Below are positions 7,043 to 13,765 of a stretch of 13,765 nucleotides of DNA, piece after piece (the stretch's first letter is position 1; each line of letters starts with the position of its first letter). A program made the translations under genes and the position numbers. The notes under the pieces were generated by a model. That model had not been told where the DNA came from, made no database searches, and saw only the letters and a list, made by a program, of their open reading frames with translations. This stretch comes from Bacteroidota bacterium (GTDB lineage Bacteria; Bacteroidota; Bacteroidia; Flavobacteriales; Flavobacteriaceae), in assembly GCA_018656255.1 (NCBI GenBank), contig JABHYI010000283.1:1-13765 (forward strand), written 5' to 3'.

Positions 7043-8233
7043 ATGCCAATAATTTCAACCAAAGGGCAATTAATGCCAGAATCACCCATAAGAAAGCTGG
7101 TTCCTTTCGCAGAGAAAGCCTACAAAGCAAATAAAAAAGTATATCATCTTAATATTGGACAACCAGATATTAAGAGCCCAAAACAAGCCATGGAGGCGGT
7201 AGCCTCTCACGCACTTGATGTCCTTGCATACACAAGATCTGAAGGGTCTGAGACCTACAGAACAAAAATTGCAACGTATTATCAAGGAAAAAATATTCCT
7301 GTAAATCACAATGAACTTATTGTAACCACTGGAGGTAGTGAGGCCCTATTGTTTGCTATGGGTAGTATTGCAGACACTGGCGATGAAATTATCATCCCAG
7401 AGCCTTTTTATGCAAATTACAATGGTTTTGCAATAGCATCTGGGGTAAAAATAGTACCGGTTATTTCAAAAATAGAGGACAACTTTGCCTTGCCTGATAT
7501 TTCAGAATTTGAAAAACTTATTACCCCAAAAACAAAGGCCATTCTTATCTGCAACCCAGGAAACCCAACTGGCTACCTATACTCTAAACAAGAAATACAA
7601 ACCCTAGCAGCAATTGTAAAAAAACATGATTTGTTTTTAGTGGCAGATGAGGTATATAGAGAATTCACCTATGATAATGTTAGGCATTATTCTATCCTTG
7701 AAGAACCAGGTATGGAAGACTATGCAATAATTATAGATTCTGTATCAAAACGTTATTCTATGTGCGGAGCCCGTATTGGCTGCTTGGTGAGTAAAAACAA
7801 AATGGTACTAAATACTGCTTTAAAATTTGCCCAGGCAAGGCTAAGCCCACCAACATTTGCGCAAATAGCCAGTGAGGCTGCCTTAGATACGCCACAATCT
7901 TATTTTGACCAGGTCATCGATCAGTACAAGGAACGTAGAGATGTTTTAATTGAAAAACTAGAGGAAATCCCTGGAGTTAAAGTTGGATACCCTAAAGGTG
8001 CTTTTTACTGTATTGTACAGTTACCTATAAAAAATAGTGATGCCTTTGCACAGTGGCTTCTTGAAGAGTTTGATGTTGATGGAGAGACTATTATGGTGGC
8101 TCCTGCTGCAGGTTTTTACTCCACACCAGGGGTTGGCCAAAATCAAATACGTATTGCATACGTACTCAACAAAGAAAGCCTAATCAAAGCAGTACACATA
8201 TTAAAACAAGCACTAGTAGTCTATAAAGAGTAA
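7043..8233 (+). CDS. Pyridoxal-phosphate aminotransferase, class I (aspartate-type fold)
   Basis: A 396-residue fold-type I PLP enzyme that moves an amino group between an amino acid and a 2-oxo acid in the cytosol. Seen with this start: NIGQPD (38-42), TTGGSEAL phosphate-binding turn (96-102), NPGNPTG (171-177), ADEVY with cofactor-contacting D202 and Y205, the Schiff-base lysine K236 in DSVSKRYS, GARIG with R244, and a C-terminal substrate-carboxylate Arg in NQIRIAY. The frame is open back to an ATG at 6926, but that would begin inside the terminator hairpin and add 39 residues unlike the family. MPIISTKGQLMPESPIRKL is the natural N terminus. The substrate (aspartate, alanine, aromatic or other) cannot be fixed from sequence alone. 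The stop overlaps the murB start by one base (TAATG), so the two are probably co-translated. Confidence 0.93.
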   Translation: MPIISTKGQLMPESPIRKLVPFAEKAYKANKKVYHLNIGQPDIKSPKQAMEAVASHALDVLAYTRSEGSETYRTKIATYYQGKNIPVNHNELIVTTGGSEALLFAMGSIADTGDEIIIPEPFYANYNGFAIASGVKIVPVISKIEDNFALPDISEFEKLITPKTKAILICNPGNPTGYLYSKQEIQTLAAIVKKHDLFLVADEVYREFTYDNVRHYSILEEPGMEDYAIIIDSVSKRYSMCGARIGCLVSKNKMVLNTALKFAQARLSPPTFAQIASEAALDTPQSYFDQVIDQYKERRDVLIEKLEEIPGVKVGYPKGAFYCIVQLPIKNSDAFAQWLLEEFDVDGETIMVAPAAGFYSTPGVGQNQIRIAYVLNKESLIKAVHILKQALVVYKE

Positions 8234-9246
8234 TGAACATACAACAAAATATATCTTTAAAACCTTACAATACCTTTGGTATAGAGTGTGAGGCGCGATA
8301 TTTTGTTTCTGTACATACTATAGAGGAGTTGCAAGAAGCCCTGGCTTTACCTAAGTATTTAAAAAAATTCTTACTCGGCGGCGGAAGCAACATGCTACTT
8401 ACAGGCCCTATTGACGCGCTGGTAATACACGTAAACCTAAAGGGGATTTCTATAGAAAAACAAAATCAAAATTCTATAGAGCTTTCCTGCATGGCTGGAG
8501 AAAACTGGCATGATTTTGTACTCCATTGCATAGAAAACAACTACGGCGGGTTAGAAAACATGTCTCTCATACCTGGAAACGTAGGCACTGCTCCTATTCA
8601 AAATATCGGCGCCTATGGCGTGGAGTTAAAAGATGTTTTTTTGAAATGTGATGCAATTGAAATTGCCACTTCCAAAGAAGTTTCTTTCACCCATCAACAG
8701 TGTAATTTTGGATACCGAAATTCTATTTTTAAAACCACGCATAAAGGAAAGTATGTGATTACTAGGGTAACATTTAAGCTCACCAAAAATAACCACAAAA
8801 TACAAACTCAGTATGGTGCTATTAATGAGCATTTGTCTATGAATAATATTACAAACCCCACCATTAAACAGGTTAGTGATGCAGTAATAGCGATAAGACA
8901 GTCTAAATTACCCGATCCAAAAAAACTAGGCAACAGTGGTAGCTTTTTTAAAAACCCAGTGGTTGACAACAACACTTTCGAGGCTTTTCATTCACAATTT
9001 CCAGAGGCTCCTTTTTATGCCCTAGCAAATGCTGAATTTAAAATACCCGCTGGCTGGCTTATAGAACAAGCAGGATTTAAAGGAAAACGTTATGGAGATG
9101 CTGGTGTTCATAAAAACCAAGCCCTTGTTTTAGTGAACTACGGAAATGCCACTGGAGCACAAATTTGGGAACTGGCTGTTAAAATTCAGCAAAAAGTGGC
9201 GAAAGACTTTGGCATTACCATAGAGCCAGAGGTAAATGTGTTTTAA
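8233..9246 (+). CDS. murB: UDP-N-acetylenolpyruvoylglucosamine reductase
   Basis: FAD enzyme that reduces the enolpyruvyl group of UDP-GlcNAc-enolpyruvate with NADPH to give UDP-MurNAc, the second committed step of peptidoglycan synthesis in the cytosol. The 337 residues match type I MurB (E. coli-like). The FAD-binding segment is FLLGGGSNMLL (46-56) with IPGNVGTAPIQNIGAYG (113-129). Active-site positions are visible: R162 in GYRNSIFK, Tyr194 in TQYG (the type I tyrosine loop), the proton-donor Ser237 in GNSGSFFKNP, and Glu333 in EPEVNVF at the very C terminus. Translation begins on the A of the preceding aminotransferase stop (TAATG). A weak hairpin terminator follows. Confidence 0.96.
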   Translation: MNIQQNISLKPYNTFGIECEARYFVSVHTIEELQEALALPKYLKKFLLGGGSNMLLTGPIDALVIHVNLKGISIEKQNQNSIELSCMAGENWHDFVLHCIENNYGGLENMSLIPGNVGTAPIQNIGAYGVELKDVFLKCDAIEIATSKEVSFTHQQCNFGYRNSIFKTTHKGKYVITRVTFKLTKNNHKIQTQYGAINEHLSMNNITNPTIKQVSDAVIAIRQSKLPDPKKLGNSGSFFKNPVVDNNTFEAFHSQFPEAPFYALANAEFKIPAGWLIEQAGFKGKRYGDAGVHKNQALVLVNYGNATGAQIWELAVKIQQKVAKDFGITIEPEVNVF

Positions 9247-9264
9247 ATTTAGCCCTAAGACACG

Positions 9265-9292
9265 TTAATACACCTGCATGTATTGAATTTTT
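9265..9292 (+). terminator. Weak candidate terminator after murB
   Basis: TTAATACA (9265-9272) pairs with TGTATTGA (9279-9286), including one T-G wobble, around a 6-nt loop. Five T follow at 9288-9292. The stem is AT-rich and short, so read-through into the next gene is likely. Confidence 0.4.
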
Positions 9293-9300
9293 AATATTCA

Positions 9301-9331
9301 TTGTTTCTCACAAAAAATCCTCGTATTTTCA
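9301..9331 (+). promoter_or_regulatory. Candidate promoter for the small membrane gene and the adenosyltransferase
   Basis: TTG at 9301-9303 is followed after 20 bp by TATTTTCA at 9324-9331, a 6-of-8 fit to TAnnTTTG at correct Bacteroidota spacing. The following ATG is only 5 bp further on, which would give a nearly leaderless transcript, so the placement is doubtful. Confidence 0.3.
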
Positions 9332-9335
9332 CGCT

Positions 9336-9509
9336 ATGGAACCACAAGCACTTAGCAACCCATTTATACTCGTTTTTGGCGGTCTTATTTTAGTAGTTGT
9401 TCTGTATTTTTGGAATAAAAAAAACCAAACAAGTTTAAAAAGTCGTAGAAACAAAACATTTAAACAGCGCTACGCCCAGCGTAAAAAGACAGATTTAGAA
9501 AAACGGTAA
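9336..9509 (+). CDS. Small single-pass membrane protein, 57 residues, function unknown
   Basis: A short open frame fills the gap between murB and the cobalamin adenosyltransferase. It encodes MEPQALSNPF, one hydrophobic segment (about residues 9-26, ILVFGGLILVVVLYFW), then a strongly basic 31-residue tail with 13 Lys/Arg and 2 acidic residues. By the positive-inside rule the N terminus should face the periplasm and the basic tail the cytosol. The stop lies 3 bp before the adenosyltransferase ATG, the spacing of coupled genes, and this supports it as real. The basic tail could contact RNA, acidic phospholipid head groups or a partner protein; none of these is shown by the sequence. I do not recognise a named family. 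Confidence 0.7.
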   Translation: MEPQALSNPFILVFGGLILVVVLYFWNKKNQTSLKSRRNKTFKQRYAQRKKTDLEKR

Positions 9510-9512
9510 GCT

Positions 9513-10085
9513 ATGAAAATATATACAAAAACTGGTGATACAGGAACCACTGCCCTCTTTGGAGGTACGCGGGTTGCCAAGCACCATATCCGGATAGAGA
9601 GTTACGGCACCGTAGATGAACTAAACTCACACATAGGTCTTATAAGAGATCAAGATATAGACCCTCACACCAAAGAAGAATTAATAACTATTCAAAACAA
9701 ATTATTTACTGTGGGTGCGATTTTGGCAACACCGCCAGAAAAAGAAACATTAAAAAACGGTAAAGAAAGATTAAATATTCCAAAAATTTCTGAGCAAGAC
9801 ATTACAAGGCTAGAAACACAGATGGATATAATGAATGAGTCGCTACCTGAGATGACACACTTTGTGCTTCCTGGAGGTCACACCACGGTGTCATATTGTC
9901 ACATAGCGAGATGTGTGTGCCGAAGAGCTGAGAGAATTACAACTCTTTTAAACGAGCAACAAGGTATAGATCCTAGGGTATTAAAATACCTCAACAGACT
10001 ATCTGACTATCTTTTTGTAGTGGCACGGAAGTTGTCCTATGATTTAAAAGCAGAAGAAGTTAAGTGGATTCCTGAGAAAATATAA
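9513..10085 (+). CDS. Cob(I)alamin adenosyltransferase, PduO type
   Basis: Transfers the 5'-deoxyadenosyl group from ATP to cob(I)alamin, giving coenzyme B12 for enzymes such as methylmalonyl-CoA mutase; cytosolic trimer in this family. The 190 residues match the PduO/MMAB fold. The N-terminal ATP loop YTKTGDTGTT is at residues 4-13, SYGTVDELNS at 30-39, LPGGH at 119-123, the conserved helix RCVCRRAER at 133-141 (R137, R138, E140), and YLNRLSDYLFVVAR at 159-172. No other B12 synthesis or transport gene is in the window, so the gene may serve salvaged corrinoid. It lies 3 bp after the small membrane-protein gene and is probably co-transcribed with it. A hairpin within the next promoter may end the transcript. 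Confidence 0.94.
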   Translation: MKIYTKTGDTGTTALFGGTRVAKHHIRIESYGTVDELNSHIGLIRDQDIDPHTKEELITIQNKLFTVGAILATPPEKETLKNGKERLNIPKISEQDITRLETQMDIMNESLPEMTHFVLPGGHTTVSYCHIARCVCRRAERITTLLNEQQGIDPRVLKYLNRLSDYLFVVARKLSYDLKAEEVKWIPEKI

Positions 10086-10174
10086 ACAATAGTTTTCACT
10101 TAAAAATAGTACCATCAATTACTTGATAAACAGATAATTGTAAACGTTCTTATAAATAAAGCTTAAATAAGTTG

Positions 10175-10203
10175 TTTTTTAGTTGTCTATTTCGACTAAA
10201 AAA
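10175..10203. repeat. Perfect 9-bp inverted repeat within the DUF2795 promoter region
   Basis: TTTTTTAGT (10175-10183) and ACTAAAAAA (10195-10203) are exact reverse complements with an 11-nt centre that can add a further G-C pair. On the + strand it is followed by TTATTTTTG, so it may terminate the adenosyltransferase transcript. It also covers the TTG element and spacer of the downstream promoter, so it could equally be an operator. Confidence 0.55.
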
Positions 10204-10212
10204 TTATTTTTG
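10183..10212 (+). promoter_or_regulatory. Strong Bacteroidota promoter for the DUF2795 gene
   Basis: TTG (10183-10185), a 19-bp spacer, and TATTTTTG (10205-10212), which matches TAnnTTTG at every fixed base. The start codon is 22 bp downstream with an A-rich leader. This is the best promoter match in the window. Confidence 0.75.
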
Positions 10213-10234
10213 CACAAAATTAAAACATTAATCA

Positions 10235-10456
10235 ATGTACTGGACATTAGAATTGGCATCCTATTTAAGTGATGCGCCTTGGCCGGCAACTAAAGACGAA
10301 TTAATTGACTATGCCATTAGAACGGGAGCACCACTAGAGGTTGTAGAAAATTTACAAGCCATAGAAGATGAGGGAGACTCTTATGATTCTATAGAAGAAA
10401 TTTGGCCAGATTACCCAACAGATGAAGACTATCTGTGGAACGAGGACGAATATTAA
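10235..10456 (+). CDS. DUF2795-family small acidic protein
   Basis: A 73-residue cytosolic protein with 21 Asp/Glu and only 2 Lys/Arg. The N-terminal part (PWPATKDELIDYAIRTGAP, residues 15-33, then VENLQ) looks like the short helical DUF2795 domain, which has no assigned function. The C-terminal part is rich in Asp, Glu, Trp and Tyr (IWPDYPTDEDYLWNEDEY) and is probably flexible. The gene has its own strong promoter and a strong terminator, so it forms a single-gene unit just upstream of secA. The composition could suit a nucleic-acid mimic or a chaperone-like partner, but nothing in the sequence decides between these. Confidence 0.85.
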   Translation: MYWTLELASYLSDAPWPATKDELIDYAIRTGAPLEVVENLQAIEDEGDSYDSIEEIWPDYPTDEDYLWNEDEY

Positions 10457-10511
10457 TATAAACGTTTAACAAAACGTTGGTATAAAATAGGCGCACTAAA
10501 AATCATGCGCT

Positions 10512-10542
10512 AAAAAAGTCTCTGTCTACAGGGGCTTTTTTT
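10512..10542 (+). terminator. Strong rho-independent terminator between the DUF2795 gene and secA
   Basis: AAAAAAGTCTCTG (10512-10524) pairs with CAGGGGCTTTTTT (10529-10541) over 13 positions, two of them G-U, around the loop TCTA. The A and T flanks make it potentially bidirectional. It separates the secA transcription unit from the preceding gene. Confidence 0.9.
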
Positions 10543-10565
10543 GTTATAGATTTACCCCTATAACA
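10542..10565. repeat. 8-bp inverted repeat upstream of secA
   Basis: TGTTATAG (10542-10549) and CTATAACA (10558-10565) are exact reverse complements separated by 8 bp, immediately after the terminator T-run. It may be an operator or a fold in the secA leader. Confidence 0.5.
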
Positions 10566-10594
10566 TACTATATTACCATTTAATAAAAAAATAC

Positions 10595-10607
10595 AGCGTT
10601 TAACGCT
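10595..10607. repeat. Palindrome in the secA leader
   Basis: AGCGTT, a central T, then AACGCT form a perfect 13-nt palindrome 20 bp before the secA ATG. Two further base pairs can form beyond one mismatch on each side. The short loop argues for a protein-binding site more than for an RNA hairpin. Confidence 0.45.
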
Positions 10608-10626
10608 ATACAACATAACAAGACAC

Positions 10627-13600
10627 ATGGGATTTTTAGATAACGTATTAAAAGTATTTGTGGGAGACAAATCCAAGAAGGATCTTGGAGACATACAACC
10701 CTATGTAGAACAGGTAAAATCTCATGAAGCTGCGCTAGAGAAATTAAGTATTGATGAGTTACGCGCAAAAAGTGATGTCTTTAGAAACATTATCAAGGCA
10801 GACCAAAAAGAAATACAAGATGAAATAGATGCCTTAATTGTAGCTGCAGATAAGGAAGAAGATATTGACAAAAAAGAAGATATTTACAACAAAATTGACG
10901 GCTTAAAAGATGACCGTTATGAAATTGAGAAAGCATCTCTAAATAAAATTTTAGGAGAGGCATTTGCTGTTATGAAAGAAACGGCAAAACGTTTCAAAAA
11001 CAATGAAACCCTCCGTGTAACTGCTACAGCCTATGACCGTGAACTATCTGGAGAAAAAGACTATGTATCTTTAGATGGTGATCATGCCATTTGGAAAAAC
11101 TCTTGGGATGCAGCAGGAAAACAAATAACCTGGGACATGGTCCACTACGATGTTCAGCTTATTGGGGGTGTTGCCCTGCATCAAGGTAAAGTAGCAGAAA
11201 TGCAAACAGGAGAAGGTAAAACCTTGGTAGCAACCCTGCCGGTGTACTTAAATGCCTTGGCTCAAAATGGGGTTCATGTGGTTACTGTAAATGATTATTT
11301 AGCAAAACGTGATAGCGCTTGGATGGCGCCTATATTTCAGTTTCATGGAATGACTATAGACTGTGTTGATAACCATCAGCCAAATAGTGAATCAAGAAGA
11401 AAGGCTTATGACAGTGATATTACCTATGGTACCAACAATGAGTTTGGTTTTGATTACCTGCGTGATAATATGGCTCATAAACCACAAGACCTAGTTCAAA
11501 GACCACACCATTACGCAATTGTTGATGAGGTAGATAGTGTCTTAATTGATGATGCAAGAACGCCTTTAATTATTTCAGGGCCTGTAGCCCAGGGAGATCG
11601 TCATGAGTTTAATGAATTAAAGCCAAAAATTGCAGACATCGTTGCTGTTCAGCAAAAGTACCTAACAGGTGTTTTGGCAGAGGCAAAGAAATTAATTAAA
11701 GAAGGAGATGTTAAAGAAGGTGGATTTAAATTATTGCGTGTTTACAGAGGTATTCCTAAAAACAAGGCATTAATTAAATTTTTATCTGAAGAAGGAGTAA
11801 AACAGATTCTGCAAAAAACAGAAAACACCTACATGGCAGACAACAATCGTGAAATGCCACAAGTTGATGCAGAGTTGTATTATGTTATTGAAGAGAAAAA
11901 CAATCAAATTGAACTTTCAGACAAAGGTGTTGAATACCTATCTGGACCAGACAATCCAGATTTCTTTGTAATGCCAGAAATTGGTACGGAGATAGCAAAA
12001 ATTGAAGCACAAGAATTGCCTAGTGACCAAGAAGCAGCTCTTAAAGAAGAATTGTTTAGAGATTTCGGTATAAAAAGTGAACGTATTCATACCCTAAGCC
12101 AATTACTAAAAGCCTATTCATTGTTTGAAAAAGACACCCAGTATGTGGTCATGGAAAACAAGGTAATGATTGTAGATGAGCAAACCGGTCGTATTATGGA
12201 TGGACGCCGCTACAGCGACGGGCTACACCAAGCTATTGAAGCTAAAGAAAATGTAAAGATTGAGGCAATGACTCAAACCTTTGCAACAGTTACCCTGCAA
12301 AACTACTTCCGAATGTATAGAAAGCTATCTGGTATGACAGGTACAGCGGTTACTGAAGCGGGAGAACTTTGGGAAATATACAAACTAGATGTGGTAGAAA
12401 TACCAACGAATAGACCTATTGTCCGTGATGATCGTGAGGACAAAATTTACAAAACTAAAAGAGAAAAATACAACGCAGTTATTGATGAGGTTACAGAACT
12501 CTCTAAGCAAGGAAGACCCATATTAATTGGTACAACATCTGTAGAGATATCTGAGCTATTAAGCCGTATGCTTAGTATTAGAAAAGTGCAACACAATACC
12601 TTGAATGCAAAGATGCATAAAAGCGAGGCAGATATTGTTGCCCAAGCTGGAGATCCTGGTGTGGTTACAATTGCAACCAACATGGCAGGGCGTGGTACAG
12701 ATATTAAATTAAGTGATGCAGTGAAAGCATCTGGAGGTCTCGCCATTATTGGTACAGAACGTCATGACTCTAGGCGTGTAGATAGGCAGCTAAGAGGTCG
12801 TTCTGGGCGTCAAGGAGATCCTGGTAGCTCGCAGTTTTATGTCTCTCTAGAAGACAACCTAATGCGTCTTTTTGGTAGTGAACGTATTGCTAAGATGATG
12901 GATAGAATGGGGCTACAAGAAGGTGAAGTAATACAACACTCTATGATTTCAAAATCTATAGAACGAGCTCAGAAAAAAGTAGAAGAAAACAACTTCGGTA
13001 TTCGTAAAAGACTATTGGAGTACGATGATATTATGAACGCGCAGCGTGAGGTAATATACAAAAGAAGATACAACGCATTGTTTGGAGATAGACTGCGCGT
13101 TGATATTGCCAACATGATTTATGATACTGCAGAGATCATTTCGCAGAACAACAAAGAAAGTCAAGATTTCAAAAATTTTGAATTTGAGTTGATACGTTAT
13201 TTTTCTGTTAGTGCCCCTGTAGATCAAAACGAATTTGAAAAATTAGGATCTCAAGAAATTGCAGGAAAAGTTTATAAAGTTGCTTACGGCCACTATCAAG
13301 AAAAAATGAAGCAAAATGCAGAGATTGCCTTCCCTGTAATCCAAAATGTATATGAGAACCATAAAGATCAATACAAGCGTATTTTAGTGCCTTTCACAGA
13401 TGGAGTTAAAACCCTAAATGTTGCCACAGATCTAGAAACAGCCTATCAAACAAAAGGTGCAGAACTAGTTAAGGATTTTGAAAAAAATATCTCACTTGCT
13501 ATTATTGATGATACTTGGAAAACACATCTGCGCAAAATGGATGAGTTAAAACAATCTGTACAGCTAGCGGTACATGAGCAAAAAGATCCACTCTTAATTT

Positions 13601-13765
13601 ACAAATTTGAAGCCTTTGAACTCTTTAAAAAGATGGTGGAAAATGTAAATAAAGATGTGTTATCATTCTTGTTTAAAGGAGAGTTACCTAAAGAAAACCA
13701 AAGACAAATTCAAGAAGCTCGTGAAGTAAAGAGTAAACAAAAACTTAACGAACAGAAAGACGAAA
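10627..13765 (+). CDS. secA: Preprotein translocase ATPase SecA, 3'-truncated by the window edge
   Basis: ATP-driven motor that pushes unfolded preproteins through SecYEG. The frame runs from ATG at 10627 without a stop to the right edge, 1046 codons. Motifs in order: Walker A QTGEGKT (residues 193-199), DEVD Walker B (300-303), helicase-like NMAGRGTD (685-692) and QLRGRSGRQGD (721-731), then the helical scaffold and wing domains. Two stretches are longer than in E. coli SecA: a Lys/Glu-rich insertion near residues 60-105 and about 70 residues in the preprotein cross-linking domain (roughly bases 11600-11880). I regard both as the Bacteroidota form. The missing C-terminal tail should hold the linker and possibly a Cys-rich zinc site. 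The 84-bp stretch between the terminator and the ATG holds two inverted repeats but no clear TAnnTTTG promoter. Confidence 0.97.
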   Translation, partial: MGFLDNVLKVFVGDKSKKDLGDIQPYVEQVKSHEAALEKLSIDELRAKSDVFRNIIKADQKEIQDEIDALIVAADKEEDIDKKEDIYNKIDGLKDDRYEIEKASLNKILGEAFAVMKETAKRFKNNETLRVTATAYDRELSGEKDYVSLDGDHAIWKNSWDAAGKQITWDMVHYDVQLIGGVALHQGKVAEMQTGEGKTLVATLPVYLNALAQNGVHVVTVNDYLAKRDSAWMAPIFQFHGMTIDCVDNHQPNSESRRKAYDSDITYGTNNEFGFDYLRDNMAHKPQDLVQRPHHYAIVDEVDSVLIDDARTPLIISGPVAQGDRHEFNELKPKIADIVAVQQKYLTGVLAEAKKLIKEGDVKEGGFKLLRVYRGIPKNKALIKFLSEEGVKQILQKTENTYMADNNREMPQVDAELYYVIEEKNNQIELSDKGVEYLSGPDNPDFFVMPEIGTEIAKIEAQELPSDQEAALKEELFRDFGIKSERIHTLSQLLKAYSLFEKDTQYVVMENKVMIVDEQTGRIMDGRRYSDGLHQAIEAKENVKIEAMTQTFATVTLQNYFRMYRKLSGMTGTAVTEAGELWEIYKLDVVEIPTNRPIVRDDREDKIYKTKREKYNAVIDEVTELSKQGRPILIGTTSVEISELLSRMLSIRKVQHNTLNAKMHKSEADIVAQAGDPGVVTIATNMAGRGTDIKLSDAVKASGGLAIIGTERHDSRRVDRQLRGRSGRQGDPGSSQFYVSLEDNLMRLFGSERIAKMMDRMGLQEGEVIQHSMISKSIERAQKKVEENNFGIRKRLLEYDDIMNAQREVIYKRRYNALFGDRLRVDIANMIYDTAEIISQNNKESQDFKNFEFELIRYFSVSAPVDQNEFEKLGSQEIAGKVYKVAYGHYQEKMKQNAEIAFPVIQNVYENHKDQYKRILVPFTDGVKTLNVATDLETAYQTKGAELVKDFEKNISLAIIDDTWKTHLRKMDELKQSVQLAVHEQKDPLLIYKFEAFELFKKMVENVNKDVLSFLFKGELPKENQRQIQEAREVKSKQKLNEQKDE

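Noticed and set aside
10116..10140. CAATTA-N13-TAATTG inverted repeat after the adenosyltransferase gene
   Set aside because: Six AT-rich pairs with a 13-nt loop and no T-run are expected by chance in sequence of this composition.
12447..12746. Minus-strand open frame of 99 codons inside secA
   Set aside because: It lies antisense within the conserved ATPase region of SecA, shows no protein-like features and has no promoter; it is a shadow of the coding frame.
1..13765. Search for mobile elements, CRISPR arrays, toxin-antitoxin or defence genes, tRNA and rRNA
   Set aside because: No transposase or integrase-like frame, no regularly spaced repeats, no tRNA-like cloverleaf and no RNA operon were seen; the window is contiguous housekeeping sequence.

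Overview
The window is an AT-rich, gene-dense stretch of a Bacteroidota chromosome, most likely from the family Flavobacteriaceae. Three things point there. The gene order is flavobacterial in style: ftsH, a LUD protein, cdsA, psd and an acyl-CoA-binding protein, then a cobalamin adenosyltransferase, a DUF2795 gene and secA. Short upstream regions carry Bacteroidota-type promoters (TTG about 19-20 bp before TAnnTTTG) instead of sigma-70 hexamers. SecA carries the lineage-style insertions. I cannot name a genus. I see no mobile element, CRISPR array, tRNA or rRNA, and no break in base composition.

Left part (1-3700, + strand): the 3' portion of ftsH (membrane AAA+ protease) is followed by a promoter and a compact four-gene run. 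That run is a LUD-domain protein, cdsA (CDP-diacylglycerol synthesis), psd (phosphatidylserine decarboxylation) and a small acyl-CoA-binding protein. cdsA and psd overlap by 11 bp. Two of these genes make phospholipid, one handles acyl-CoA, and the LUD protein is the odd member.

Middle part (3721-7042): valS lies on the minus strand, convergent with the acyl-CoA-binding gene and divergent from a secreted DUF1573 protein. Each of the divergent genes has its own candidate promoter in the 132-bp gap. The DUF1573 gene ends in a clear rho-independent terminator.

Right part (7043-13765, + strand): a class I PLP aminotransferase overlaps murB (peptidoglycan precursor synthesis) by one base (TAATG). 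Next comes a short gene for a 57-residue single-pass membrane protein, coupled 3 bp ahead of a PduO-type ATP:cob(I)alamin adenosyltransferase. A 73-residue acidic DUF2795 protein follows with a textbook promoter and a strong terminator. secA then runs off the right edge without its C-terminal tail. Its leader holds two perfect inverted repeats.

Almost everything is housekeeping, and I did not find a new multi-gene system. The most worthwhile leads are the 57-residue membrane protein, the structured secA leader, the hairpin nested in the DUF2795 promoter, and the LUD and acyl-CoA-binding genes within a phospholipid operon.
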